From: an uncultured Pseudomonas sp.
GTDB taxonomy: Bacteria; Pseudomonadota; Gammaproteobacteria; Pseudomonadales; Pseudomonadaceae
Direction: 5' to 3'
NCBI RefSeq assembly: GCF_946886105.1
Contig: NZ_CAMPHV010000054.1
Span: forward strand, 1-31,183
DNA: 31,183 bases
The first letter of the stretch is position 1. The number at the start of each line of letters is the position of its first letter. The position numbers and the translations under genes are program-made. The notes under the pieces are model-generated. The model was not told the origin of the DNA and made no database searches. It saw only the letters and a list, made by a program, of their open reading frames with translations. Positions 15,455 to 26,381 of this stretch are shown one piece after another.

Positions 15455-16465
15455 ATGACCCGTAGTTTCGATATTGCCGTGATCGGCGCCACCGGCAGCG
15501 TCGGTGAGGCCTTGGTGCAGGTGCTCGAAGAGCGTGATTTTCCCGTGGCGAATCTGCATCTGCTCGCCAGTGGCGAGTCCGCCGGTCGTTCTTTGGTTTT
15601 CAAAGGCAAGAACCTGCGGGTGCGCACGCTCGATGGCTTCGATTTTTCCACGGCGCGCCTGGTATTTTTCGCCGCCACCGAGGCCGTCACCCGCGAGTAT
15701 GCGGAGCAGGCGCGGGCGGCGGGGTGCGCGGTTATCGACCTGACGGCGGCGTTGCCGTCGGAGCAGGCGCCGCGTCTGGTTCCGGAAGTGAACCCGGAAA
15801 TTCTCCAAACCCTTTCGGCGCCTTATCGAGTTACCAGTCCCAGTGCTTCGGCGATAGCGGTGGCGGTGGTCCTGGCAGCGATCGCCGGGCAGGTTGAGAT
15901 TCAACGCTTAACCGTCACGGCTTGCTTGGCCGTATCCAGCCGCGGGCGCGACGGTGTTGCGGAATTGGCCCGTCAGTCCGCAGAGCTGCTTAATGCACGA
16001 CCTTTAGAGCCTCGTCTATTCGATCAGCAGATTGCTTTCAATCTATTGGCGCAAGTCGATACCCCCGACAACCAGGGGCATGGCCTATTGGAAAAGCGAT
16101 TGGTCGGCGAGCTCAAAGAATTATTGAATGCCCCCCAGTTGAAGGTGTCGGTAACTTGCATACAGGCACCGGTATTCTTTGGCGATAGTCTCTGCCTCTC
16201 GCTGCAAACGGCGGCGCCTGTCGATTTGTCGGCAATTTGTGCGACGTTGCGCACATCCGCTACCTTGGAATATGTCGAGCAGGGCGAATATCCGACTGCT
16301 GTAAGCGATGCGGTCGGCCAAGATGTGGTGTATGTCGGCCGAGTTCGCGGCGGTTTGGACGACTTGGCGGAACTCAATATGTGGATTACGTCTGATAATG
16401 TGAGAAAAGGCGCCGCCTTGAATGCTGTGCAAATAGCTGAGTTATTGATAAAACACTATCTGTAA
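15455..16465 (+). CDS. usg: Asd-like protein lacking catalytic residues (Usg family)
   Basis: This 336-residue protein keeps the aspartate-semialdehyde dehydrogenase fold (IGATGSVGEALVQVLEER at the N-terminus, a dimerisation domain, and the final GAALNAVQIAELLI). Where Asd has Asn-Cys this protein has PSASA with Ser130 in place of the nucleophile, and the histidine region reads APVFFGDSLCLSL without the His. It is therefore a pseudoenzyme of the Usg type, found next to asd in pseudomonads and near truA in enterobacteria; its role is unknown. The start is ATG 15455 (MTRSFDIAVIGATG); the 19-residue extension to 15398 would translate the REP tail. Confidence 0.85.
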   Translation: MTRSFDIAVIGATGSVGEALVQVLEERDFPVANLHLLASGESAGRSLVFKGKNLRVRTLDGFDFSTARLVFFAATEAVTREYAEQARAAGCAVIDLTAALPSEQAPRLVPEVNPEILQTLSAPYRVTSPSASAIAVAVVLAAIAGQVEIQRLTVTACLAVSSRGRDGVAELARQSAELLNARPLEPRLFDQQIAFNLLAQVDTPDNQGHGLLEKRLVGELKELLNAPQLKVSVTCIQAPVFFGDSLCLSLQTAAPVDLSAICATLRTSATLEYVEQGEYPTAVSDAVGQDVVYVGRVRGGLDDLAELNMWITSDNVRKGAALNAVQIAELLIKHYL

Positions 16466-16484
16466 AAGATACTTACCTGGAAAT

Positions 16485-16513
16485 TTGAAGAATCTTTCGA
16501 GCTTGGCAATACT
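16485..16513 (+). promoter_or_regulatory. Candidate sigma-70 promoter for fimV
   Basis: TTGAAG (16485-16490), a 17-bp spacer and AATACT (16508-16513) each match the consensus at four of six positions. It lies about 110 bp upstream of fimV in the 154-bp gap after usg. This is a prediction from consensus only. Confidence 0.35.
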
Positions 16514-16619
16514 GTCTGAGTTGATTGCGGATGGGGAAACGCCCTCGGGCGCATGTAGGTAGCAATCATTAAGGCCCTCTCGCATGCCGAGAAAAAAAGA
16601 TAAAACAAGGGATAACGCT

Positions 16620-19472
16620 ATGGTTCGGTTTCGCAAACTGGTGCTGGCAATCGCAGCTGCTTCGGCGCTGTCCTCCGGTATGGCGCACGCGTTGGGGCTA
16701 GGGGAAGTCACCCTGCAATCCGCGCTCAATCAGCCTTTGGTGGCTGAAATAGAACTGCTGGAGGTGCGCGATCTGGCCTCCAACGAAGTGCTGCCGAGCC
16801 TGGCTTCTCCTGAAGAATTCAATAAGGCCGGGGTTGACCGTCAATTCTTCCTGACCGACCTCAAGTTCACCCCGGTACTCAAACCGAACGGCAAAAGCGT
16901 GATTCGCGTCACCTCCAGCAAACCGGTGCGCGAGCCTTATGTGAACTTCCTGGTGGAAGTGCTCTGGCCGAACGGCCGCTTGCTGCGCGAATACACGTTG
17001 CTGCTCGATCCGCCTTTGTATGCTCCGCAAAGCGTTGTCACTTCCGCGCCGCAAACGGCCGCCGTCGCTCCTGCACCGCGCCCGCAGGCCGCCGCAGCGC
17101 CGCGTCCGAGCGTGCCCGCCAGCGCTCCGGTTGCAAACGCTCCGGCTGCAACAAGCAGCGCGCTGCAAGGCAGCGAGTACAAAACCACGGCCAATGACAC
17201 ACTCTGGGAAATCGCTCAGCGCGTCGGTGGCGGCAGCGTGCATCAAACCATGCTGGCTATTCAGGATCTGAACCCGAATGCCTTTATCGGCGGCAATATC
17301 AATCGCCTGAAAAATGGCCAGGTATTGCGTCTGCCCGAAGACCAACAGATCAAGAGCCGTTCCCAGGCCGAAGCCATCGCCCAGGTGGCCGAGCAGAACA
17401 CTGCCTGGCGCGAGGGGCGTGGCGTCGCCGCCAGCGCCCGCCAGCTGGATGCTACCAAGCGCACTACTGCGGGCGCAGCGCCTGCCGAAGCGAAAGCCAA
17501 GGACAGTTTGAAGCTGGTTGCCGCCGATGCGGGTAAGGCGACTAAAGGTAGCGATACCGGCGCCGCGGGCAGCAAAGCGCTGGCCGACAAGTTGGCCGTT
17601 ACCCAGGAAAGCCTGGATTCGGCTCGCCGCGAAAACGAAGAATTGAAAGGTCGCATGACCGATCTGCAAGGCCAGCTCGATAAGCTGCAGCGCCTGATCC
17701 AGTTGAAAGACGACCAGATGGCCAAGCTGCAGGCCGACCTTGCTACTCCTGCTGCGGCCCCAGCGGATCCGGCCAAAGCGCCTGTAGCGCCTCCTCCGGC
17801 AGCCAAGGAAGTGCCACCGGCACCGGAAAAAGCAGCTGCGCCAGCAGCTGCGGCGCCAAAGGAGGGTGAGGCGCCGGACTTCAACTACAGTGAAGAACCC
17901 GCTGGAAAGAAACCTGACCCGGCATCCAATGCCACCACCCAGCAGCCGGCTCCCAAGCCGGCTGAGGTCGTTAAGCCAGCCCCGGTAGTCGCTGCGCCGC
18001 CTGCGCCGCCTGCGCCCAAGCCTGCTGCCAAACCGCCGATGGTCGCTGAAGAACCACAAACCAGCCCGATCGACGAACTGCTGGCGAACCCGATGCTGTT
18101 GGGGATTGCCGGTGGCGGTGCGCTGTTACTGTTGCTCGTCGGCCTGATGATGTTGTCGCGCCGCAATGCCATGAAAGAAGCGGAATTGCAGGAGCAATTG
18201 GCGGTTGGCGACGAAGAGGCGCATTACGCCGCCGATGAACTGCCGGCGGACAGCTTCGATAGCTTCCCGGACGACCTGACCGAAAGCGGCTCGAACGAGG
18301 AGCGCGTGACCGCGCAAACCGGCGATGCGCTGGGTGAGGCGGATATCTATATCGCCTACGGTCGTTTCAATCAGGCCGCCGAGCTGCTGCAGAATGCGAT
18401 CAATGAGGAGCCGCAACGTAGCGATCTGCGCTTGAAGTTGATGGAAGTGCATGCCGAATTGGGTGACCGTGACGGCTTCGCGCGCCAGGAGCGCGAGCTC
18501 AGAGAAATTGGTGGGGTTAACGCCGAAATCGATCAGCTCAAAGGCAAGTATCCGGCCATGGCCGCAATGGCGGGTGCAGGCATGGCTGCGGCGGCCGCCG
18601 AGAGCGATATGGACAGCTTCAGTCTTGATGACCTGACGCTCGACGAGCCTAGCACCAGTCAGCCGACAGTGGCCGCGGATGCCATGGACGACGCCTTCGA
18701 TCTGAGTCTTGACGACCTCGAGTCCGAATTGGAGCGTGATCTGCAAAACTCGAACGATTCGTTGGCGGACATCGATGGTCTCTCGTTGGATAGTGACCTG
18801 GGCCTGGGGGACGACAAATCCGCCGAGGCACCTGTTACACCTGCCGCTAGTGCAAGCGACGATTTGGACTTCTCGCTGGCACTCGACGAGAACGCCAACG
18901 ACGGCTTGGAGCTCGGTGGTGGTGATCTGGAAGAGTTCAGCCTCGATCTGGATGCCGAAAGCGAACCTGCCGCACCTGCAGAGGATGAGTTTCTGTTGAG
19001 CCTCGACGACGAGCCGGCAACCAAAGCCAGCGATGAGCTTGCCGATATGGCGCTGGAGCTGCCAAGCGAAGAAACTGAAAACGATTTCGATTTGCCAGCC
19101 GATTTCGACCTGTCCATGAATGACGAGGCCGAGGCGCCTGCTCAGCCGAGCGCCGATAGCTTCGCGGCTCAGCTCGATGAAGTAACGGCCGAACTGGATC
19201 AGTTGTCCGAAAGCCTGGATCGACCGTTGGCCGATGACAGCGTGGCAGAGCCGGTGACCGCTGCGGCTTCCGGACTGGAGTTGGGCGAAAGCGACGACGA
19301 TTTCGACTTCCTCTCCGGCACCGACGAAACAGCGACCAAGCTGGATCTGGCACGTGCTTACATCGATATGGGCGATACCGAAGGCGCTCGCGATATCCTC
19401 GACGAAGTCATTGCCGAAGGCAGCGACGGTCAGCAGCAGGAAGCTCGTGAGTTGATTAGCAAATTGGTTTGA
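16620..19472 (+). CDS. fimV: FimV, peptidoglycan-binding type IV pilus/twitching hub protein
   Basis: FimV (950 residues) is an inner-membrane polar hub for type IV pilus assembly, cAMP control and polar localisation. It has a signal peptide (residues 1-24, MAHA/LGLGEV), a FimV N-terminal domain (25-145), an Ala/Pro linker, a LysM peptidoglycan-binding domain (about 187-240), a coiled coil (about 323-380) and a Pro/Ala-rich stretch. One membrane helix follows (about 491-512, GIAGGGALLLLLVGLMML), then a very acidic cytoplasmic part. That part has repeated FSLDD/FDLSLDD motifs and a C-terminal TPR-like FimV motif (TKLDLARAYIDMGDTEGARDI). ATG 16620 is at the signal peptide start; ATG 16584 would add 12 charged residues. 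truA follows after 3 bp. Confidence 0.95.
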   Translation: MVRFRKLVLAIAAASALSSGMAHALGLGEVTLQSALNQPLVAEIELLEVRDLASNEVLPSLASPEEFNKAGVDRQFFLTDLKFTPVLKPNGKSVIRVTSSKPVREPYVNFLVEVLWPNGRLLREYTLLLDPPLYAPQSVVTSAPQTAAVAPAPRPQAAAAPRPSVPASAPVANAPAATSSALQGSEYKTTANDTLWEIAQRVGGGSVHQTMLAIQDLNPNAFIGGNINRLKNGQVLRLPEDQQIKSRSQAEAIAQVAEQNTAWREGRGVAASARQLDATKRTTAGAAPAEAKAKDSLKLVAADAGKATKGSDTGAAGSKALADKLAVTQESLDSARRENEELKGRMTDLQGQLDKLQRLIQLKDDQMAKLQADLATPAAAPADPAKAPVAPPPAAKEVPPAPEKAAAPAAAAPKEGEAPDFNYSEEPAGKKPDPASNATTQQPAPKPAEVVKPAPVVAAPPAPPAPKPAAKPPMVAEEPQTSPIDELLANPMLLGIAGGGALLLLLVGLMMLSRRNAMKEAELQEQLAVGDEEAHYAADELPADSFDSFPDDLTESGSNEERVTAQTGDALGEADIYIAYGRFNQAAELLQNAINEEPQRSDLRLKLMEVHAELGDRDGFARQERELREIGGVNAEIDQLKGKYPAMAAMAGAGMAAAAAESDMDSFSLDDLTLDEPSTSQPTVAADAMDDAFDLSLDDLESELERDLQNSNDSLADIDGLSLDSDLGLGDDKSAEAPVTPAASASDDLDFSLALDENANDGLELGGGDLEEFSLDLDAESEPAAPAEDEFLLSLDDEPATKASDELADMALELPSEETENDFDLPADFDLSMNDEAEAPAQPSADSFAAQLDEVTAELDQLSESLDRPLADDSVAEPVTAAASGLELGESDDDFDFLSGTDETATKLDLARAYIDMGDTEGARDILDEVIAEGSDGQQQEARELISKLV

Positions 19473-19475
19473 TAC

Positions 19476-20342
19476 ATGTCTGATGTCAGTCCTGCAACGG
19501 CAGCCGATTCGGCTGCCGTTGCCGTTTATAAGATCGCCCTGGGAGTCGAATACAAAGGCTCGCGCTATCGTGGCTTCCAGCGCCAGCGTGCCGGTGTGCC
19601 GTCGATCCAGGAATCTCTGGAGAATGCCTTGAGCAAGGTCGCCGGCGGTGTGCCGGTAACCCTGAGCTGCGCCGGTCGAACGGACGCCTTGGTGCATGCC
19701 AGTGCGCAGGTGGTGCATTTCAGCACTCCCGTCGAGCGCTCCATGCATGCCTGGGTCATGGGCGCCAACATGAATCTGCCCGGCGATATCAGCGTGACCT
19801 GGGCCAAGCAGATGCCCGAGCATTTCGATGCGCGTTTTTGCGCGATGGCGCGGCGTTATCGCTATGTGATTTATAACGATCAAATCCGTCCGGCGCATAT
19901 GGCTGAAGAGGTCACTTGGAATCATCGGCCGTTGGATGTCGAGCGTATGCGCGAGGCGGCCAAAGTTTTTATCGGCACCCATGACTTCAGTGCTTTTCGT
20001 GCGCGTCAGTGCCAAGCCAAGTCGCCGATAAAGACTGTTCACCACCTCGAGCTACTGGTGCATGGGCGTTTTATCGTGCTGGATATCCGCGCCAATGCTT
20101 TCCTGCATCATATGGTGCGCAATATTGCCGGGGTGTTGATGACCATAGGCGCCGGCGAACGGCCGGTGGAGTGGGCCGGTGAGGTGCTTGAGAACCGCGT
20201 GCGGCGCACCGGTGGCGTGACGGCGCACCCCTACGGTCTCTATCTGGTGCAGGTCGATTACCCCGAAGAGTTCGAGTTGCCCAAGCGTTATCTCGGTCCG
20301 CACTTTCTCTCTGGTTTGCCCGATGTGGCAATCGATGGTTAG
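19476..20342 (+). CDS. truA: tRNA pseudouridine(38-40) synthase
   Basis: TruA (288 residues) converts uridines 38-40 of the tRNA anticodon arm to pseudouridine. The motif with the catalytic Asp70 reads CAGRTDALVHA; the position usually glycine in the GRTDxGVHA motif is Leu72. Other family features (ALGVEYKGSRYRGFQRQ, ARRYRYVIYN, FRARQCQAKSPIKTV, FLHHMVRNIAGVL) are intact. It starts 3 bp after fimV with a weak ribosome-binding site, suggesting translational coupling. Immediately after its TAG stop comes a long palindromic repeat that could end the fimV-truA transcript. Confidence 0.95.
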   Translation: MSDVSPATAADSAAVAVYKIALGVEYKGSRYRGFQRQRAGVPSIQESLENALSKVAGGVPVTLSCAGRTDALVHASAQVVHFSTPVERSMHAWVMGANMNLPGDISVTWAKQMPEHFDARFCAMARRYRYVIYNDQIRPAHMAEEVTWNHRPLDVERMREAAKVFIGTHDFSAFRARQCQAKSPIKTVHHLELLVHGRFIVLDIRANAFLHHMVRNIAGVLMTIGAGERPVEWAGEVLENRVRRTGGVTAHPYGLYLVQVDYPEEFELPKRYLGPHFLSGLPDVAIDG

Positions 20343-20495
20343 CAGGCCGTTGAAAAATGTAGGCGAGGCCGCCGAGACAAGGCAAAAACAGGCGAGGAGC
20401 GGTCGGAGTCGCGGGCGACTTTACTGTTGTAAATGAGCAGTCCGAGCCTGTTTTTAACGCCGTATCGGCAACTTAGGTAGTTTTTCAACGGCCTG
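20343..20495. repeat. Long palindromic repeat element, copy 2
   Basis: This 153-bp element is bounded by CAGGCCGTTGAAAAA (20343-20357) and its exact inverse TTTTTCAACGGCCTG (20481-20495). It shares its interior with copy 1 at 10294-10465, including GTAGGCGAGGC, AAGGCAAAAACAGGCGA, GTTGTAAATGAGCA and GAGCCTGTTTTTAACGC. It starts directly after the truA stop codon. The long stem could act as a terminator or RNA-end stabiliser. Confidence 0.8.
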
Positions 20496-20540
20496 TTAGG
20501 CGCACGTCAGGTCGCGGCGAACGTCCAATGCCGATAGGCG

Positions 20541-20567
20541 CTGGATGTGTCATTTGCTACCATCCAG
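20541..20567 (+). promoter_or_regulatory. Dyad over a candidate trpF promoter
   Basis: CTGGATG/CATCCAG, a perfect 7-bp inverted repeat with a 13-base spacer, overlaps an extended -10 motif TGC-TACCAT (TACCAT at 20558-20563). No good -35 is visible, which extended -10 promoters tolerate. The dyad could be an operator or a leader hairpin. Confidence 0.35.
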
Positions 20568-20597
20568 TCGATTCGATTTAGCTGAGGCTCTCGTCAA

Positions 20598-21218
20598 TTG
20601 TCAGTCGTTCGTAGCAAGATCTGCGGAATTACCCGGGTGGAGGACGCTTTGGTCGCCGCCGAGGCCGGCGCCGACGCTATCGGTTTAGTGTTTTATCCGA
20701 AGAGTCCACGGGCGGTCAGCGTGCAGCAGGCGCGGACGATCATCGCCGCTTTGCCGCCATTCGTGACTACGGTCGGTTTATTCGTCAATGCCAGCCGTTG
20801 CGAGCTCGGCGAGATTCTCGATGCGGTGCCATTGGACATGCTGCAGTTTCACGGCGACGAGCGCCCGGCCGATTGCGAGGGATATCATCGCCCCTATATC
20901 AAGGCGTTACGGGTGAGGCCGGACGACGATGTCGCGGCGCAGATCGAACCTTACGCCAATGCTTCGGGCATCCTGCTGGATACCTTTGTGGCCGGTGTGC
21001 CCGGCGGTACCGGGTTGGCGTTCGACTGGTCGTTGGTGCCTCGGCACCTGGATCGGCCAATTATCCTGGCCGGTGGTTTGACCCCGGAGAATGTGCGTAG
21101 CGCCATCGAGCAAACGCAGCCATATGCGGTCGATGTCAGCGGCGGGGTGGAGGCGCGTCACGGGATCAAGGACGCCGATAAAATTCGGGCTTTCATACGT
21201 GTGGTCAAAGGCACCTGA
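20598..21218 (+). CDS. trpF: Phosphoribosylanthranilate isomerase
   Basis: TrpF (206 residues) is a (beta-alpha)8 barrel that isomerises N-(5'-phosphoribosyl)anthranilate to CdRP in tryptophan synthesis. The catalytic base Cys9 is in KICGIT and the general acid Asp128 in GILLDTFV; the phosphate-binding [10 protein letters not shown] and DVSGGVE are intact. The only start giving the full N-terminal strand is TTG at 20598 (GAGG about 10 bases upstream), which suggests modest expression. It is not next to other trp genes, as is usual for pseudomonads. The 205-bp gap to accD shows no gene; it holds a small CACAGG/CCTGTG hairpin near 21265. Confidence 0.93.
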   Translation: MSVVRSKICGITRVEDALVAAEAGADAIGLVFYPKSPRAVSVQQARTIIAALPPFVTTVGLFVNASRCELGEILDAVPLDMLQFHGDERPADCEGYHRPYIKALRVRPDDDVAAQIEPYANASGILLDTFVAGVPGGTGLAFDWSLVPRHLDRPIILAGGLTPENVRSAIEQTQPYAVDVSGGVEARHGIKDADKIRAFIRVVKGT

Positions 21219-21423
21219 GCACGATGTGACGGCTCTCCTGGCTTGGCCGTCCATAATCCTGTTGCACAGGTTGTCGTGAGGCCTGTGGCAGTCGAAACCA
21301 AGGTGGCGGGTGTTTTGCAAGGACCGGCCCCTGTTGAGCTGCACCTATGAATTCGCTTGGATAAGCCGGCCGGGCTCAGCGCCTCCGACTTATTCGAACC
21401 CACTGCTTTGGAGAATGAAGAGC

Positions 21424-22308
21424 ATGAGCAACTGGTTGGTAGACAAACTGATTCCATCGATCATGCGTTCCGAGGTGCAGAAGAGTTCGGTGCCCGAAGG
21501 ACTTTGGCACAAGTGCCCCTCCTGTGACGCCGTGCTGTACAAGCCCGAGCTGGTAAAGACCCTGGATGTTTGCCCCAAGTGCAACCATCACATGCGCATC
21601 GACGCGCGTTCGCGCCTGGATATTTTTCTCGATGCCGACGGCCGTGAGGAGATCGGCGCCGAGCTGGAGCCGGTCGACCGTCTGAAGTTTCGTGATGGTA
21701 AAAAATACAAGGATCGCTTGGCCGCTGCACAAAAGCAGACGGGTGAGAAGGATGCCTTGATTGCCATGCGCGGGACCCTGGAAAGCATGCCGGTGGTGGC
21801 CTGTGCCTTCGAATTTTCCTTTATGGGGGGTTCGATGGGGGCGATCGTCGGCGAGCGCTTCGTGCGTGCCGCCAACGTGGCGCTCGAACAACGCTGCCCG
21901 CTCGTGTGTTTCTCGGCATCCGGCGGTGCGCGGATGCAGGAAGCGTTGATCTCCCTGATGCAGATGGCCAAGACCTCCGCGGTATTGGCGCGCTTGCGCG
22001 AAGAGGGCGTACCTTTTATCTCGGTGCTGACCGATCCGGTTTACGGTGGCGTTTCCGCCAGTCTGGCCATGTTGGGTGATGTGATAATCGGTGAGCCGCG
22101 CGCGTTGATCGGTTTCGCAGGACCCCGGGTAATCGAGCAGACCGTACGCGAAAAACTGCCGGAAGGTTTCCAGCGTAGCGAGTTCCTGCTCGAGCACGGC
22201 GCCATCGATATGATCATCCATCGTGCGGAGCTGCGCCCACGTCTGGCCCGTCTGCTGGCCCAGCTGATGCAGCTGCCGTCGCCCGTCGCGCTACCGGCCA
22301 CTGCATGA
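21424..22308 (+). CDS. accD: Acetyl-CoA carboxylase carboxyltransferase beta subunit
   Basis: AccD (294 residues) with AccA transfers the carboxyl group from carboxybiotin to acetyl-CoA to make malonyl-CoA, committing carbon to fatty acids. An N-terminal zinc ribbon (Cys31, Cys34, Cys50, Cys53) precedes the crotonase-fold carboxyltransferase domain with [25 protein letters not shown] and [13 protein letters not shown] 21424 follows GAAGAG closely and gives the standard [12 protein letters not shown] start. The stop overlaps the folC start (ATGA), so accD and folC are translationally coupled. Confidence 0.96.
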   Translation: MSNWLVDKLIPSIMRSEVQKSSVPEGLWHKCPSCDAVLYKPELVKTLDVCPKCNHHMRIDARSRLDIFLDADGREEIGAELEPVDRLKFRDGKKYKDRLAAAQKQTGEKDALIAMRGTLESMPVVACAFEFSFMGGSMGAIVGERFVRAANVALEQRCPLVCFSASGGARMQEALISLMQMAKTSAVLARLREEGVPFISVLTDPVYGGVSASLAMLGDVIIGEPRALIGFAGPRVIEQTVREKLPEGFQRSEFLLEHGAIDMIIHRAELRPRLARLLAQLMQLPSPVALPATA

Positions 22309-23612
22309 GCGAACGCACCCTGGCCGATTGGTTGGCCTACTTGGAGCAATTGCACCCGTCGGCGATCGACATGGGCTTGGAACGCTCCAGGGCGGTGGCG
22401 CAGCGTATGGGCTTGGAGCGAATCGCGCCGCGTGTGGTGACGGTCTCCGGCACCAACGGTAAGGGGTCGACCTGTGCTTTTATAGCTGAATTGTTGCAAG
22501 CCCAAGGGTTGCGCGTTGGTGTGTACAGCTCGCCCCATTTGCTGCGCTATAACGAGCGCGTACAGATTGCCGGCAAGCAGGCCGACGATGCTTCGCTATG
22601 CGAGGCGTTCGCCGCGGTCGAGGCCGCGCGGGGCGAGATTTCCCTGACCTATTTCGAAATGGGCACCTTAGCTGCTTTCTGGCTGTTTCGGCGCGCTGCC
22701 CTCGATGTTGTGGTCTTGGAAGTCGGTTTGGGTGGACGCCTCGATGCGGTCAATTTGATCGATGCGGATCTGGCCATCATCACCAGTATCGGTCTCGATC
22801 ACGCCGAATGGCTGGGCGATACCCGCGAATCCGTGGCCTATGAAAAGGCCGGTATCTACCGCGCCGGCAAGCCGGCCTTGTGTGGCGATCTCGAGCCGCC
22901 GCAAACCTTATTGGACCAAGTGGCGCTGCTGGATGCGCCATTCGTTTTACGTGGCCGCGATTATGATCTGAGTCGTGACGGGCAGGGGTGGCAGTGGTAC
23001 GGGGTGAGTGCCGAAGGCCAGCCATTGCAGCTGGAAGGCTTGCCGTTGCTCGACTTGCCGATGGAAAATGCCGCGCTGGCTTTGCAGGCCTATGCCCTGA
23101 TGGCGCTGCCCTGGCAACGCGAGCAGCTTGTCGACGCTTTGTTGCGTACGCGGGTGAGCGGTCGTTTGGAGCGTCGTACCCTGCAATGGCAGGGTAAATC
23201 GCTGACGTTGCTGCTCGATGTTGGGCATAATCCCCATGCTGCGGAGTACCTGGCGCAGCGTTTGGCTGACAGGCCGGTGAGCGGCAGGCGCCTAGCGGTG
23301 TTCGGGTTATTGGCCGACAAGGATTTGCCGGGCGTGGTCGCACCTTTGCTGAGCGAGGTGGGCGATTGGGCCGTGACGCCGTTGCCCACCAGTCGCACCC
23401 GGCCTGCTGCCGAGCTGCACGCTCATCTACAGGGCTGTGGGGTGCAAGTGGCGGTCTATGATGATGTGAAAGCGGCGTTGCAGGCACAATGCGCACGCGC
23501 TTCGGCAGAAGATGAAATTCTGCTATTCGGATCTTTTTACTGCGTGGCCGAGGCCTTGGATTGGCTGGCTTGCCATGCCAATGGGGACATGCAGGATGGC
23601 TTTGCTGGATAA
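22305..23612 (+). CDS. folC: Bifunctional dihydrofolate/folylpolyglutamate synthase
   Basis: FolC (435 residues) adds glutamate to dihydropteroate and extends the polyglutamate tail of folates using ATP. The Mur-ligase-like P-loop SGTNGKGST is at residues 48-56, followed by the omega-loop region, [38 protein letters not shown] with the carbamylated-lysine region, and DVGHNPHA in the C-terminal domain. The start overlaps the accD stop by 4 bp, and the end overlaps the SPOR gene by 17 bp, a compact operon arrangement conserved in gamma-proteobacteria. Confidence 0.95.
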   Translation: MSERTLADWLAYLEQLHPSAIDMGLERSRAVAQRMGLERIAPRVVTVSGTNGKGSTCAFIAELLQAQGLRVGVYSSPHLLRYNERVQIAGKQADDASLCEAFAAVEAARGEISLTYFEMGTLAAFWLFRRAALDVVVLEVGLGGRLDAVNLIDADLAIITSIGLDHAEWLGDTRESVAYEKAGIYRAGKPALCGDLEPPQTLLDQVALLDAPFVLRGRDYDLSRDGQGWQWYGVSAEGQPLQLEGLPLLDLPMENAALALQAYALMALPWQREQLVDALLRTRVSGRLERRTLQWQGKSLTLLLDVGHNPHAAEYLAQRLADRPVSGRRLAVFGLLADKDLPGVVAPLLSEVGDWAVTPLPTSRTRPAAELHAHLQGCGVQVAVYDDVKAALQAQCARASAEDEILLFGSFYCVAEALDWLACHANGDMQDGFAG

Positions 23613-24162
23613 AGGATTGAAGCAGCGCATGGTCGGGGCGCTGGTGCTGGTGGCGCTGGCGGTGATCTTTCTGCCCATGCTGCTGTCGCGTGAAGACGAG
23701 TTGCGCCATGTCGTGGTCGATGCGCCTGCGATGCCGCAAGCCCCGGCCATGCCGCAGATCGAAATGCAGCCGGTCATCGTGCCTGAACCGCAGATATTGC
23801 CCGACGAACCCGTGCCCGAATCCGTCGAGCCGGCCGCGATTGCCGCTCAGGCGCCCGCAGCCGAGACCACAACACCTAGTGCCGATGCAACGCCTCCGGC
23901 TGCTCGTCTGGATGCCAATAGCCTACCGGTCAGTTGGTCGGTGCAATTGGCTAGTCTGTCCAGCCGCAGCGGTGCGGAAAGCCTGCAGAAAACCCTGCGC
24001 ACTCAGGGCTATAACGCTTACATCCGCAGCGTCGACGGGATGAACAGGGTGTTTGTCGGCCCGCTGGTCGAGCGTGTGGAAGCCAATCGCCTGCGTGATC
24101 AGTTGAATCGCCAACACAAGCTCAATGGTTTCGTGGTGCGCTTTCAGCCCGAGAGCAGCTAA
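23596..24162 (+). CDS. SPOR-domain cell-envelope protein (DedD-like)
   Basis: This 188-residue protein is a bitopic inner-membrane protein. It has a short cytoplasmic N-terminus ([12 protein letters not shown]), one membrane helix (about residues 13-31), a long Pro/Ala/Glu-rich periplasmic linker and a C-terminal SPOR domain (about 112-185, SWSVQLASLSSRSGAESLQKTL to FVVRFQPE). SPOR domains bind glycan strands stripped of stem peptides at the division site. Its position between folC and cvpA matches dedD of E. coli. ATG 23596 is chosen (GGGGA 8 bases upstream); it overlaps folC by 17 bp. Possible alternative starts further upstream would lengthen the cytoplasmic tail. Confidence 0.85.
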   Translation: MALLDKGLKQRMVGALVLVALAVIFLPMLLSREDELRHVVVDAPAMPQAPAMPQIEMQPVIVPEPQILPDEPVPESVEPAAIAAQAPAAETTTPSADATPPAARLDANSLPVSWSVQLASLSSRSGAESLQKTLRTQGYNAYIRSVDGMNRVFVGPLVERVEANRLRDQLNRQHKLNGFVVRFQPESS

Positions 24163-24263
24163 GCGGTTCACCCCGGGCATTTCAACAGCCTGCTAATCCT
24201 TTGCTTACTCCCCGCCGGGGGCTCTGTTAAAATGCAGCGCCTTTTCCGTCGGTAATCTGCAAC

Positions 24264-24818
24264 GTGGCATTCACCTGGGTCGATTGGGCGTTTATCGCCA
24301 TCATTGTCGTATCGAGTTTGATCAGTTTGAGCCGCGGCTTCGTCAAGGAAGCCCTGTCTTTGCTCACCTGGATTATCGCCGGTGCGGTTGCCTGGATGTT
24401 CGGTGGCGCGTTGTCGCAGCACCTAGGCGGATGGATCGAAACACCTTCTGCCCGCGTCATCGCCGCCTGCGCCATACTCTTTATCGTGACCCTGCTGGTC
24501 GGGGCGTTGATCAATTACCTGATCGGCGAGCTGATCCGCGTGACCGGTCTATCCGGTACCGACCGCTTTCTGGGCATGGTGTTCGGCGCCGCACGGGGCG
24601 GTTTGCTGGTCGTGGTACTGGTCGGATTGTTGAGTCTGGCGCCGGTGCAGGAAGACCCGTGGTGGCGGCAGTCCGCGCTGTTACCACATTTTTTGATGGT
24701 CGCCGACTGGTCGAAAAACCTCATCTTGGGGATGTCCAGTCAGTGGCTCGCCAGCGGTGTCAGCGCACCGGCTGAGCTGCCGTTTAAAGAAGTGCTCTCA
24801 GGGCCCAAGCTGCCTTGA
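24264..24818 (+). CDS. cvpA: CvpA family membrane protein
   Basis: CvpA (184 residues) is an inner-membrane protein with about four helices (approximately 7-25, 30-50, 64-86, 100-125) and a periplasmic or cytosolic tail. It was named for colicin V production in E. coli and is linked to envelope stress and bile resistance; its biochemical role is not settled. The signature SLSRGFVKEALSLLTWI is present. The start is GTG at 24264, required for the first helix; no strong Shine-Dalgarno is visible. It precedes purF by 46 bp, as in many proteobacteria, and a CCCC-GCC-GGGG hairpin and GTTAAAATG (possible -10) lie upstream near 24210-24236. Confidence 0.9.
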   Translation: MAFTWVDWAFIAIIVVSSLISLSRGFVKEALSLLTWIIAGAVAWMFGGALSQHLGGWIETPSARVIAACAILFIVTLLVGALINYLIGELIRVTGLSGTDRFLGMVFGAARGGLLVVVLVGLLSLAPVQEDPWWRQSALLPHFLMVADWSKNLILGMSSQWLASGVSAPAELPFKEVLSGPKLP

Positions 24819-24864
24819 GTGCGTTGAGGAATTAGCCTGTTCCATTCAGTAGGGGTTGCGTCAC

Positions 24865-26370
<1,506 letters not shown>

Positions 26371-26381
26371 GCTGCAAGCTT

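Noticed and set aside
18126..20045. 639-codon reverse-strand ORF opposite fimV and truA
   Set aside because: It is antisense to repeated acidic FimV codons and to truA; no recognisable motif and crosses two genes.
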